Origin: Panorpa germanica
Taxonomy: Eukaryota > Arthropoda > Insecta > Mecoptera > Panorpidae
Assembly (NCBI GenBank): GCA_963678705.1
Contig: OY783216.1
Coordinates: 7,006,001-7,070,000, forward strand
DNA length: 64,000 nt
Direction: 5' to 3'
The notes beneath the pieces were generated by a model. The model was given only the letters and a program-made list of their open reading frames with translations. It was not told where the DNA came from and made no database searches. The translations under genes were made by a program, and so were the position numbers. Below, in pieces: positions 35,592-47,372 of the stretch; the first letter of the stretch is position 1; every line of letters begins with the position of its first letter.

Positions 35592-36204
35592 TAAGCCGAA
35601 AATTTCAAAATGTTGTATATTTGTTAATATTGGTTACGTAATTAGTAATAAATAATAAATTTAAACGAAATATAAGTAATTTAAACATCAGATAAATAAA
35701 GCTTCTCCTTCAACAAAATGAATTACTTAAACCTACTTAAGTTTGCATGTAGGTCATTTACCTTTACTATATTATAATATTAAATATGTTCATTATTTTT
35801 CTATACATATATGTACATACTTCCATAATATGTATGTTATATACGAACTTGATTATATACGCCAGAGCTTAATGTAATTGTAGTTTAGTAGCTTAGAGCT
35901 TTAGTCTTAAAAGCTCGCCAGTTTACGAGTCACTGAGAACCCCTCGCATGTTAACATAAAAACCAAAGTTAAAAGAAAATTGTTCTGATAATCGTAAAAA
36001 TGAGAAGAAAATTATTAGCATGGAAATTTCTGATTAATATTTTAACAAACAATTATGAAAATGCTTAATACGAGTATTATACCGGGGTACCGGAAATAGT
36101 TTTATACAGCTATAAAATATTATTTATAGAGATGATAGTCGCTTTACCGACTATATTACTTATTGTTACACAATATTTACAAAACACTTTTATTACATAA
36201 CACA
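35592..36204. other. AT-rich stretch, no gene seen
   Basis: Possibly the remainder of the AT-1 copy up to about 35690. No other recognised content. Confidence 0.4.
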
Positions 36205-36730
36205 TGAGCTGAAAAGTCCCGGGCCTAACAAAGAAAACACAGTTTTTTTGGTTCAAAATTAGCTTTATTCATCAACGTAATCTCCATCAAGAGCAACGCA
36301 ATCATTCCAGCGCCGCTCTAACATTTCAATACAACTTTTGTAGAACGATTTATCTTTTGCCTCAAAATAGGCCTCAGTTTCAGCGATAACCTCTTAATTC
36401 GTGCGAAATTTCTTACCGGCGAGCTTTTTTTTCAGGCCTGCGAACAAGCAGTAGTCGCTGGGAGCCAAATCTGGCGAATACGGTGGATGTGGGAGCAATT
36501 CGAAGTTCAATTCATGTTGTTTTGCCATTGTTTTGATTGACTTGTGACACGGTGCGTTGTCTTGATGAAACAAAATTTTTTTCTTTGCCATATGCGGTCG
36601 TTTCTTTGCAATTTCGGCCTTCAAACGCTCCAATAACGCTATATAATATTCACTGTTAATGGTATTTCCTTTCTCAAGATAGTCGATGAATATTACACCA
36701 CGCACATCCCAAAATACCGAGGCCGAGCTA
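36205..36730 (-). pseudogene. mariner transposase C-terminal half with one terminal repeat
   Basis: The minus-strand translation starts SASVFWDVRGVIFIDYLEKG and contains 'HQDNAPCHKS' and 'LLPHPPYSPDLAPSDY', the last two Asp of the mariner DD34D catalytic triad. It continues 'LFAGLKKKLAGKKF' and, after an in-frame stop near 36394, 'EVIAETEAYFEAKDKSFY' to the natural stop at 36267-36265. The apparent start (36705) is a GTG, not an ATG. Downstream lies a terminal-repeat-like 'gaaaagtcccgggcc' (about 36211-36226). The N-terminal DNA-binding region and the first catalytic Asp are missing. This family differs from the mariner at 22.5 kb. Confidence 0.9.
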
Positions 36731-38599
36731 TATAATTCTGTATAAAAAGTCTAATTTGTATCAGAAAATGTAAATTTGTAGCAAGGATAATGTTACTTAT
36801 GTTAAATAAACCTTAAAAAATTGTAATTCTGTTTACCGGGAAAAAGATATCGGTAAAGATGGATCATCAGATACTGTACCAAGTTCTTCAAAGTTATCCA
36901 AGACTGCTCTACTAAGTTTTAATTCAGATTGTCAATGCGTTTACTTGTTACTTCGGTTTTCTTCAACAAAGTTGTTCAACTTGTGTCAATTAGTTTAATT
37001 TAATTAACAACGTATTGATAATTGTTAGAAGTTTCAGCTAAATATTAAGTTAATGAATGTTTTGAACGTCGTAGAGAACCTACTTGTACTTCCGTTCGCT
37101 GCAAGATTTAGTTTCTATAAAGATTCCGTTATTGCCGTCATGGCATTTTACGAGCTGACTAATTAGATGCTGCTCTAATTAACAATTATTATAATTACAT
37201 CTTAAGTAACATTTTATTAAGTTACTGAAACTATTGTCTTATCTCTTATAATGATTATTACACACACACACACATATAGAATGTACATATTATTTTCTAC
37301 TATGATTATTTATCAATGATACTTCCCGAGTCGAAATTTTGACCCTATTGCCGACCTAAAAGAACCTGGGTTCCTGCAGGTAGAAAAGAGGATCTTTTAC
37401 ATATGATTTTAGCTCCTCCTTTGGGCCTACATGTGGCAGTTATCGGACAAATTACGATGTTTAGGGTCAAATGAGGATGACATTCAAAACGTCATATAAA
37501 CTTAGCCACGCTCTAGTCACGCCTTTACTCGGTGTTGCCGTGTCGACGATGATATATTTATATATATATCCTATTTTACAAGTGTGTGTCTGTGTGGATG
37601 TTAACATAAGTGAAACATAAAATACATAAACAGTTACAGGTGGACATAGAATACAATGTACTGAGTAAATGTGTTAAACGAATTAACTTTATATTTAGTT
37701 TTCTGTCCCCTTGTCGTGCAATAGGTATATATTCATATGAGAGAGACAGAGATGGAGAAAAACTCTTAATCCCAGCTTTAATATGGGAAACTAGTTGAAG
37801 GTGGAAATATGTGCTCGATGAAATATTGAACAGGACTTAAAGGATTATAAGAGAACTTTAAAGAATATATCCTTGTAACAAATTATTGTTACTAGAAGAT
37901 ATGACATCTTCCTCAACCCTTGGCTACCACCCATATGATTTGATAATGACTGTACCAGATTCAGTGCTTCGAGTATTCAATCCCCTTACCTCTCACCACC
38001 ATGACAGTGAGGGAATGAGGTTAATAGTAGATACCGAAATAGGGGCTAATACCAGTGTCCCTCCCTTAGCCCATCAGTACCCCCCCCCCCCCGCCATCCC
38101 TAACACTGCACCATACCATCTAACGCTAGATTTATGGTCGAGCTAACACATGACGATCGACCTGAACATTTATTTCAGCCCTTATTCTGTTGTACATCGA
38201 AACCAGGATATTCAGGACATTCAGGACATCAGGACCAGGATATGGAGTAGCATCAAGTTATTGAAATCGCGTGAAGAAGTTTTCGGGGAAATAAATCGAC
38301 CGAACGATATTCCCAAAGGTCGATTTGCATAAAACCTGACGAATGGGTTCATTATATTAAGGGAAGATAATGCAGAGATGTAATGTAACGTTTGTAAGTT
38401 ATTAAATACTGTATCTATATACTTTTAATCATCTGAAAAAGTAATTTGTTACTCTTTAAGGTGTATCATTTAAATACACCAGGAAGTTTGCTTATTTGAC
38501 AGTTCATTGTTTTTTCGCCAACGAAGATGAGAAATCAAGTAAAATTTTAAAAGGAGTCGTAGCCCAGTTATGTAATGCTATCAAAGTGTTTCAATGAAA
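36731..38599. other. Intergenic stretch with small simple repeats
   Basis: It contains an AT-1 3' end at about 36770-36835 ('cttatgttaaataaacctta'), a short (AC)n at about 37260-37273, a run of 13 C's at 38080-38092 and a tandem of 'ggacatcaggac'-like units near 38208-38236. An 86-codon frame (37886-38146) reads through the C-run as Pro and shows no domain. Confidence 0.45.
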
Positions 38600-39101
38600 T
38601 CAGAAGTTTCAATATGGTCGTGTTAAAGTGGAGAATGAGAAGGATGCCAGATTCAGATTGGGAAATGAGGAGAAAGAAAGCAGATACTGAGCAAATAGCG
38701 ATTAAAGGATCTGTAGGGTGTGCGGAACGGAGATAGAAAAATTGGAACACATTAAGTTTTTATGTGAGGAAAAGGTAATAAGCGAAAAGAATATTGGGCA
38801 GTTATTAAAGGGAGGCAGTGAAGGAAAGAAGTGAATGGTGGAGATAGAGAAAAGGAACGAGGAAAGAGAAGGAATGGTAGAGTAGAAACATGAGGGAGAG
38901 TAGCAGGAGGAGCGAAGCAGTAGCAGTTTTGTGTTTATTTTTATAAGGATAATTTTTATTTTCTTTTGGAAGGAGTGAGAATGTTTAGATATAATAAGGA
39001 TCAAAATTGAATTTAGCACAATAATATGTAAATAAATGAGTTAAGGCACAAGAATGTAGTGTCAAATGGCAAAACCATTAAAATAAAATAATAATAATAA
39101 G
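38600..39101 (+). pseudogene. LINE-A non-LTR retrotransposon 3' fragment (decayed)
   Basis: Translated in one main frame it gives ARFRLGNEEKESRY, then CRVCGTEIEKLEHIKF and EEKVISEKNIGQLLKGG, matching residues 50-130 of the 8390-8848 fragment, with at least three in-frame stops. About 170 bases of 3' untranslated sequence lead to 'agaatgtagtgtcaaatggc' and an (ATAATA)n-like tail, the same 3' subfamily as at 6.4 and 25.0 kb. A 105-codon minus-strand frame here is a shadow. Confidence 0.85.
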
Positions 39102-39104
39102 TGC

Positions 39105-39310
39105 AGAATCAAAACCTTAAAACCTTTAATCCAAAAGTACCTTAAAAAGTGTTCTTAAGATTATAAAAAGGTTATAATTAATCTTAAAGTTTTATGATTA
39201 CTTTAATGAACAAAACGAATACTTATTGCTTAAAAAGTTGATAAATAGGTCACAAAAATTTGTATATTAGGCAAAATTACGTAAATGGTATTATTAGTTA
39301 TAGTTATATA
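39105..39310 (+). repeat. AT-1 dispersed repeat, partial
   Basis: 'tgttcttaagattataaaaa', 'tatattaggcaaaattacgt' and the flanking words follow the order in the 54520-54780 copy, but divergence is high. Confidence 0.4.
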
Positions 39311-40460
39311 GACAAAACTGGTTTAATGATATCAGTACTAAAGAAATAAATATTTACCATTAAAAAATAGAACAGTACAGAGAAAAGAACGTACAACCAG
39401 TGTAAAACTGTAAAAATGAGATCACGTCTATGACAGTGATAGCTTCTCACAGCTCACAGTACAAGTAGAGACTGCCGTAATAAGACATTTTTGAACCTTA
39501 CGAGATATTCTTCGTAGACATTGTTTCCTCCACATGTTATATGATAAATCAGTCATCAACTAGAGCGGTATCTCGGGGCAATAAGTTGACTTTTCTTGTA
39601 CAACGTCTATATTTTACAGTTTTCTTTTTATTATTATTTTTTTTGTACAACATGACGTATCGGAGTGCAGTGGATAATAGTTTAAGTGGACAAAACCTTT
39701 GTCGTTATCTTCTTCGCTGTCATCTTGTCAACCCGTTCCCGTTCCCGTATTTCCAGACCCTTTATGGTTCCTGTTAGTCCTGTGGGTTCTTCTTAGATTC
39801 CCGATTCCCTGTCGCCGGTTACCCATCGTCGTTCCCGGTCATTTCTCCGACTCCGGGACTCCGGTCATCGGTCTTACAACCAGACAACGAGTTAGGTATA
39901 GCTTGTGCTAAAGTAATAAACTGGGATTCCGTTTCAGACCGATATAGATCATCAATGACATGCGGCTCATCATAAAAAACGAGGTTTTTGATTGCAGTTA
40001 GGCTCGTTTAATTAATAAGCGACGTGCCGCGATATTTACTTGGTTATAATCACGTGACGACTTTATTACTTTTATCCACTATGATATGGAAAAATATTAA
40101 TGATAATAAAAAATAGATGGATGACAATATAATCTTTAAGACTTTTACTATTAATTTTCTGAAAAGAATGTGTGAAAGTGAATCATTTCAAGATCAGGCT
40201 TCTGCCCATCAGTGATACCTATGCTTCTGTCTAAAAATGTTTCTGCATTTACTTTTCATAAGTAATTTTTGTAATGCTAGATAAACTTTAAATACACGAA
40301 AGTAAAGCTTCATTCTCACTCACTCTTTCTAGTTTTAATTCAAGGTTTTAACCTTAATTGACATTTTTAACGTCAGTAATACAGATAATTTTGTAATAAT
40401 ATCTTTATTTAATATATATTATTGTATTTAACATCAATAATTTTTTATATTTATATTTTA
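39311..40460. other. Intergenic stretch with a less AT-rich patch
   Basis: The interval 39690-39890 is richer in C and G, with tandem-like 'cccgttcccgttcccg' words and overlapping 70-78 codon frames in different phases. No domain is visible. Confidence 0.4.
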
Positions 40461-40797
40461 CTAGCTGTCCCGGCCACGCGTTGCTGTGCCTAACGTAGCG
40501 CCATCTATTGAATATTTACTCAATCTAGTCAACAGATTTCGATTTACTCAACAGAATATTTACTCAATCTAGTCAACAGATGTCGCCATCATCGTCGCCC
40601 GATGTCATATGTCATATACAGATAATTAATAGACAAATAATTAGCAATAAGATAAATAAATTGAGATTTAAGCTATCCTATCTTTCAAGTTGGACCAAAC
40701 TGCACACGGTGTACAAATTTGATTAAAATCGGTTAAGTAGTTTAGGAGTCCATCGCGGAGAGATGCAGTGACACATAATTTATATATATTAAGATAG
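40461..40797 (+). repeat. Arthropod-type interspersed repeat (CTAGCTGTCCCGGCC start)
   Basis: The start 'ctagctgtcccggccacgcg' and the later 'gattaaaatcggttaagtag' with a TATATATATTAAGATA end are of a kind widespread in arthropod genomes, but I cannot assign a superfamily. It contains an internal direct repeat of 28 bases (40510-40537 and 40554-40581), separated by 16 bases. Confidence 0.55.
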
Positions 40798-42174
40798 GCT
40801 GAAATTTACATGTTAGGTTAAAACCATAACACTAAAATTCAGTGACTGGGAATAAAGCTTAAGTATTTGAAGGAGCAACAATTTTTTGTTTAGAAAATCA
40901 TCTTAAATATTTTGTAGTTACAAAATATTTAATTTAAATTACAAGCGGTCCGGGCGATTCTTGCAACTCATGAGAAAGTTTATACAGCTCTTATAATCTC
41001 TATTAAGCATGGGTCACTGTCGAACTCTCGTATTTTGAACTATACCACCTCTTACAAAATAATCTATTCAATATTTGCACTGCAAAATATGGTAAATACT
41101 ATTTCACATATGAATATATCACAAGAAATTAACAAACTTGAATTCTGTAAATGCTTTTTAAAAAATAGGAAAATTCATTTTTCGCCAATGATTCTCTATC
41201 ATATTTCTTGTAAATATTTTGAACTACTATTAGGACCTAGCTATAGTGCAAACAGCCATAAAACACATAATAAAAGGATTGCCTCTTGTATAAATCCTAC
41301 TTTTTGCATTCCTCTCGAACAAAGTTACAATATAATTTCTTATTAAATACATTTATGAAACCCTTTTATTATACAGGAAGAGAAGAAATATCCTGCTGCG
41401 GCAAAGAAATAAGTGGGAATAATGTGAATAACCGGGAATAACTATGTCTTGAAAATGGAAATGTGAGAGTATCTCATTCTATATACTTCAAAACATGTAT
41501 TATCTCATAATTTGTACACTTTAATTTATAACAAAATGTACGACGAGTAAAATATGAACGAAAACATAACTGAAGAACTACCAAGCAAGTTCAAGTTGTT
41601 GAATATTTACTTTCTTATGTGTATGCTTCATAATTACAACGCGAGATGGAGTTTTAATCAATTATGGTGTATTCTGTTATTTCCGTTTTCGTTATATTCT
41701 TCATTTAGTGTAAGAATGAGAAATTCCATACAAATATTACCCCTTGCTTTATAAAATAAAGATCATTTCAGTGGGGTGCAGTGGAATATAAAATATACGT
41801 CAGTAATCTTTTCAAAAACTTTCTACCCTAATACATTTTCCTGTTCACTGTTACGATATTGTACGGGCACACTATTTAGGTGAATTATAAAAATGAATTC
41901 AAATCGGTTTTGAAATGATGTAGTATTCTACCTTTTGGTTAGATGTAGCATTAGGACAAGACTGTTTCAAGATAGTCCCTGTATTAAAGCCAGGGCGTTA
42001 AAAAATATTTCTAACAAATCGTGTGAAACAAAGTCCAGACTCAATGTGGTTTTAAGGACCATTTAAAAAGAATCAAAACACTTTACTTTAATATTTATTT
42101 AACTTATTTAGCAGTGTTATCCATCGCAGGTGTAGCACTCGGGTTAAATATACGTCAGATCCCAATAAAACCAC
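40798..42174. other. Intergenic stretch, no gene confirmed
   Basis: About 40960-41045 matches, on the minus strand, the block near 12310-12375. A 103-codon frame (41035-41346) has no transposon or enzyme motif and sits in AT-rich DNA. I do not call it a gene. Confidence 0.4.
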
Positions 42175-42177
42175 TTA

Positions 42178-42750
42178 GGGCCGGTTTTACGGTTTTCTAT
42201 TTACTTCGGGGATTATGAAACCCGGAGTTAGTTTAGTTCGGTACTTATTTTTGTGGCGGGTTTTATCATTCAAATTTAATCCCGTGTAAGTTAGTAGAGA
42301 CGTAAACCATATTTTATGAAATTCGAATATTTTTTTACAGTTGTAAACCCATGGGAATGCAAGATTCAGTTTAATTATTGTTTTAAAACATTTTAAAAAT
42401 GACGGATTTCTCAACTTAGTACTATATTTGTATAATAGCTGATCTTCCTCATCATCTGTTATTGATTGATTAAGGTCACTCACAAAATTCATAATAAACA
42501 ATTTAATTTAATACTATAACCTAAAATATTATAATAATGAGAGCTAAACTGGCTGAGATAGCATGATATTTTATCTCTGTTGCACACTTATTCCGGGTTA
42601 TCATATTTAAACCTTGATTTATGACGGGATATCTTACTCCGCGATTTTAGTTCCGAGTTAGCGTTAATCCTTGATGATAAAACACATTTTTCGTTTAATT
42701 CGAGGGTTAGCTATTTAGTTCGGTAGTAAGACGAACCATAAAACCGGGCC
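42178..42750. mobile_element. PIF/Harbinger-like 573-bp inverted-repeat element
   Basis: The left end GGGCCGGTTTTACGGTT and the right end, read inverted, GGCCCGGTTTTATGGTT match in about 15 of 17 positions. TTA lies directly outside both ends (42175-42177 and 42751-42753), as expected for the 3-bp target duplication of PIF/Harbinger elements. 'gtttagttcggta'-like words occur near each end in direct orientation. A 104-codon minus-strand frame (42187-42501) occupies half of the element and shows no transposase motif, so the element is presumably non-autonomous. Confidence 0.7.
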
Positions 42751-42753
42751 TTA

Positions 42754-43904
42754 GTAACTTAGAAGTAGATATCATTAGTAATTAGTTTTAGTCAACACAA
42801 CGCATCTAATGATCAATTCTACTAGGCAAGTTTAATTAACTAAAAATTAGATATCGTTAGCTAAGGAAAATATTTTACATATGGAAACAGTCGGAATATC
42901 TTTGAATTGAGTAATGTATATATTGTGTAAATAAGTTTTGAATCATAGATGGCGCTAAAATTTCATTCACGATATCATCATGGTGGAATTTTTTTTTAAT
43001 CAGCAATCGTCACATTACTCAACGACGTTATTTCCAAATGAAAGTCTTACACAGTAGACAGTAGCTGTCGCTGCATACTGATTTTTTTGTTTCGATAAAT
43101 ACTTCCAAAATCTTGAGTACTATTGAATTCATTATTTCTATATTTGCGCATTAGCATAATTATACAAAAGTTATTAAAAATGTGAATGAATTAAGAATGC
43201 TCAAATAAATAATGCAAACAGTACGAGATATATCATGGAACACCCTATACCAATAAACTGGGTGGGGTGCATGGCATCTGTAAACAGTAATTAATATTTA
43301 CATAAAATTGAATTTGATATTTCGATCATAAATAACTGCGCTTGACGTTTTTATCTGTCTTGTTAAATGTCGTTGCACATTAACTTTGCAAGATTAATTG
43401 CAACTTGCATGATGTTACGTTAGTAAAAGAATGAATTCATCCTGCTGCTGCTTGTCTGTAAACTACAGGGGGACGAAATATAGTGACGTAATAAAATATG
43501 TATATAGGAATTCATTTGTTAAAGATGATGAGATGTATAAAACATTTAGTGCGATCGTTGTCTGGGGACATTAGGTTACACATCATAATCTTCAGAGGGA
43601 CGGTGACGGATAAAAGAGAGATTGACTGATGAAAGAATCCTGGTGGTAAAATATGCGGATTCTTATAAATACGGTTAAAATAGTAACTTTCATTATCCAA
43701 AATAAAAATTCATTTGAATTTAAAATGCGTAAAGTCGAAGTACACATATAAAATAAATCGTAGTAAATAAATATATCGAATTGTTAACACGTGAAATGAA
43801 ACAATTAAAACAAATATGTGCATTAATATGCAAAGATCAAATTGATGTCTAATTTTAATTTGCCTTGATGAAACCTAAATGTTTGTGATTTAATTGATCT
43901 TATT
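42754..43904. other. AT-rich stretch, no gene seen
   Basis: No frame with a domain and no repeat boundary was identified. Confidence 0.5.
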
Positions 43905-44462
43905 TTTTCTTTTTTATATTTGTTTACTTATTTGCCTTGACTTTCTTTCGTCGTAACCACCATCAAACATTTTTTATACATCTTTTATAATTTATATTTC
44001 AATTTTACAAATTTCTAAATATTTAAATAATTCACTAATTAATTTTGAATCACTTAACAAAAATTTAGTACTAACAGAAAAAATTTTAATCACATCTAAT
44101 ATTTCACTATTCAATTTTGATCTTTCTAAACTATAATTTATGCATTCAAATATAATATGATCCAAAGTTCCTTCTTCACCACATTGACATCTATCGTCGG
44201 ATTTAATATTAATTTTGTACAGGTGAGCTGGAGTTTTGCAATGATTACTTTTGATTCTCATTATAGTTGATATAATTTTGTGGGACTCATTTCTAAACCA
44301 TCTCTTCTTACTTAAATTTTGATGCAACATATAATAATCTCTTTTTTTTAACTGACTTTTGTTAATGAAATCTGTGTTTCTCAAATTGAAGTTAAATTTT
44401 TTGATTATAGTAAAAAAAAATTTATTGATTCCTTTGCCAATTTATCCTATTCGATCTTATTT
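43905..44462 (-). pseudogene. LINE-C non-LTR retrotransposon, C-terminal fragment
   Basis: The minus strand from about 44462 reads DKLAKES (the end of an RNase H domain) preceded by a stop, then a frame open from about 44450 to the stop near 43992. It includes LRNTDFINKSQ, KKRWFRNESHKIISTIMRI and the zinc-finger-like DRCQCGEEGTLDHIIFEC, then a 45-residue tail. The 130-codon ATG-initiated frame (43992-44384) is the best preserved LINE-C tail here. Compared with the 57.9-kb copy it lacks about 14 residues after DKLAKESIN. The 3' end has 'ttgccttgactttctttcgt' (plus-strand orientation), shared with 61.06 kb. Confidence 0.85.
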
Positions 44463-45244
44463 GAACATATGTTTGTATAAAATACTCCGAATCGAAATTG
44501 TTTACACTTTTATTAAGTAAACTAACAGCAAATTTATTTTTATAGGTTATAAATTAGAATGCATCTATTGATAGTAATTATAAATACACTAAAAACAATA
44601 ACACCAATATAATTGCTGTTTACTTGAGAAATGAAATATAATTTCCTGTCTTATAACTTATTGTTATTATTATTATTGTAGTAGGTTTGTAGTTTGAAAA
44701 AATGCCTTCTTTGAATTTGGTTGACTTAGGTTTAGTAATTGAAACAGCTCTGGATTTTATTTTAACACACTTATATTACACAGACAATTAAGTAGTAGAA
44801 TACATATATACTACAAAAGATGATTATTTTTAATTTTATTTAGTTTGCCTTTATTTTGTTGTTTTGGCTGTTGTTGGTTTGCGAGTTGTATTAAGAGTCA
44901 TTTAAACCAGCAACAAAACGTTCAAACATTGTTATTATGAAACAAAAGAGACCAAATCGAACTAAATATTCAATAACAATAGATAAAGTAATAACTAAAT
45001 AATCACAATAACAAATTGTTCCTGTTAAATTAAAAAATAGAAAATATATTAAATTAAAGTGGGATTTAGTGTTAACATCATTGGTCTTATTCTAAAATTA
45101 ATAACAAATACTTAAAACTATCGAATTATACGCAAACAACATGCAAAATGCAGGTGTTCCGAGACTTTCTGTGTTATGTATTTAAAATTTAACTTTTGCT
45201 GATAAATATTGGAATCACTGCAAAAATATTTACTACTATTTGTA

Positions 45245-45253
<9 letters not shown>
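44463..45253. other. AT-rich stretch, no gene seen
   Basis: No coding frame or terminal repeat was identified. Confidence 0.5.

Positions 45254-45305
<52 letters not shown>
45254..45305. repeat. (TA)26 microsatellite
   Basis: A pure TA run of about 52 bases. It yields a meaningless Tyr-Ile repeat frame (45240-45431). Confidence 0.97.
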
Positions 45306-45308
<3 letters not shown>

Positions 45309-45339
45309 CAGTATCCAACTAAAGTGGATACAGTATTAT
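45303..45339. repeat. 14-bp inverted repeat beside the TA tract
   Basis: ATAATACAGTATCC (45303) and GGATACAGTATTAT (45326) pair over 13 of 14 positions with a 9-base loop. It overlaps the end of the TA run. It could be the end of a small foldback element that inserted at TA. Confidence 0.7.
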
Positions 45340-46449
45340 ATTCGCGCAAGCGCTTCTTCATATACATATACATACCATGGTACATACTATATCTTTATAT
45401 ACGACAAAAGGAAAATAGCGCAGTGGAGTGAAAGAGAACCCTATATGAAATGATTTTGTAAGGGTAGGGAATACTTCGGCAACCCAAAGCCACTACAGTT
45501 TTCCTCGACATCAGTTTGTTTCAGTACGTGTTTGTTCCTCACAGAATTAACACCCAGACTTTAAACACGCTCTCTCACTTTCTGACTCTCTATCTTCTTA
45601 CTAAGTCAAACTTTCTTATGTTTTAAAACACAATTCTTCTAAAATTCTTCTTGAACTATTTATTTTATACAAGTGTTTCTTTTAAAACATCATTATTTAA
45701 AATTTCTATTTTATATTTTTAAATTAAAGTTTTCTATGTTATGAAATAAATTGTGTGTTTGTTTATAACTGAAATAATTTATTTGAACAATTTTTTGAAA
45801 TTTTGTTTCTTTATTTGGATTATGAATGCTGTTTTACACATGGTTTGTATTCAACTACTGTCTTTATGCTTTGCTTCTCTAAACACGCTTTCACTTTATG
45901 CTTTCTTACATACTATTTTTCAAAGAAACAAACAAACAAGTCTAAATTTTGACTGAAAATGGTGAATTTTTGTTAATGTATAAAATAATAGGTATGTCAC
46001 ATTTTTATATTCTATATAATTGTACTCGTATATTTAAAAATTACAAAAGTTATAAAATATTTATTATTTTTTTTATTAAAATAAAATTTTATAAAATTTT
46101 TATAAAATATTTATATTGTCACTTATAAGCGTAATGTGTTATTCATCAATGTCAATCGCTTTCTTTCAACCGCCCACTCTAGATGTCATCAAGAACTCAG
46201 AATAACTGACGTTAATATATTCTGCTAAACACATTGCGTAAACAGTAAATTAGAAAATCGACACGTACAATATTTTAGGAAATTCATTGTGTAAATTTTT
46301 TTATGTATAATTAAAACTAAAATTTTGCTTCATTTTTTTAAATATGTTGGATAGGTGTTTTTATCGAATTTAGGAATTGATTTGTCAAGTATATTTGATG
46401 TTTAACTAAACCGTTACTTGTCTGTAATACTGACCCGCAAACACAAAGT
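45340..46449. other. AT-rich stretch, no gene seen
   Basis: A 67-codon hydrophobic frame at 45753-45956 shows no family motif. Nothing else was recognised. Confidence 0.5.
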
Positions 46450-46620
46450 GTAAGTTCATGTAATATTTAACGTAATAGCTTTTACCCAACGTTATGTTTT
46501 ATTTTTTACCGAAGTTAAATACAATTATGTTAGATTGTCATTAAATAAATACAAAACATGTTAAAAAGCTTTTTTAATGTCAAATAAATAAATTTATAGC
46601 GAAAGAAAATTTTTGAAATA
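46450..46620 (+). repeat. AT-1 dispersed repeat, partial copy
   Basis: 'ttcatgtaatatttaacgta', 'accgaagttaaatacaatt', 'gattgtcattaaataaata' and 'tcaaataaataaatttatag' (partly) keep the order of the longer copies that follow. First of four copies in the same orientation between 46.4 and 51.3 kb. Confidence 0.6.
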
Positions 46621-47034
46621 TAATTTTAATAAAGCTTACCATAATTTTTATTAATAATTAAAAAGCTTTGTAAAAGCTCATTCTATTAGTTAGCTTACAA
46701 AATATTTAAAGTATGACCAAGTTCTATATACAAATCTTAATATATCATGGATTATAAATTGTTGCCGATAAATTTAATTAATGAAGCTTGAAGAGTAATT
46801 TCTATATTCAAAATTTATTAATAGTAATTATATTTTATTTAAATTATAGAAAATTTTCAAGTGACAAAATTAATATTTGATTATGACTGATTAAATTAAT
46901 CTAGTAATTAGCTTAAAAAAATTGTTTATAAAATTTAGTCGTTAATTAGGAATATTTTCAAGTAATGAATTATTTAACAAATATTTAAAAAATATTCATA
47001 TATCATTTACGTTATTTTAATATTACCCATATTA

Positions 47035-47305
47035 ATTTCCTCTAAACAGAAAACGTAAACTGATTTATTATTTAACGTAATATTTTTTATCTAACGTTAT
47101 ATTTTAATATTTACGAAGTTTAACACAATTTTCTTACATTGACATTAAGTTAATATGTAAGTAACATTATACAATTTTGTATAACAACCTTTACTAACAT
47201 CACAAAATATAAATTTATGTCGAAAGGTAATTTTAGTTATATATAAAAGATATATTATATAAAATGTAAACTTTTTTATGTTTAATAAACCTTAATCATA
47301 TGTAA
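47035..47305 (+). repeat. AT-1 dispersed repeat, near full-length copy
   Basis: Blocks in order: 'tttcctctaaacagaaaacg', 'tttaacgtaatattttttat', 'acattgacattaagttaata', 'aaatataaatttatgtcgaa', 'aaatgtaaacttttttatg' and 'tttaataaaccttaatcata' then 'gtaattatg'. Length is about 270 bases. No inverted termini or open frame were seen. Confidence 0.65.
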
Positions 47306-47359
47306 TTATGCGCTTAACGGATCTGGATCGAAGTTTAACTTCGCAAATATTAGCATTAC

Positions 47360-47372
47360 TAAACCTCGTATG
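47360..47372. repeat. Target-site duplication, SINE copy 2 (left)
   Basis: TAAACCTCGTATG, repeated exactly at 47644-47656. Confidence 0.95.

Noticed and set aside
36394..36705. Independent 103-residue gene
   Set aside because: It is the C-terminal part of a mariner transposase. Homology extends on both sides beyond the GTG used as start and the in-frame stop.
41035..41346. 103-codon frame as a small protein gene
   Set aside because: No domain or repeat evidence, partly overlaps a shared repeat block and lies in AT-rich DNA. Could only be rescued by homology or RNA evidence.
45240..45431. Tyr-Ile repeat protein
   Set aside because: Translation of a pure TA microsatellite.
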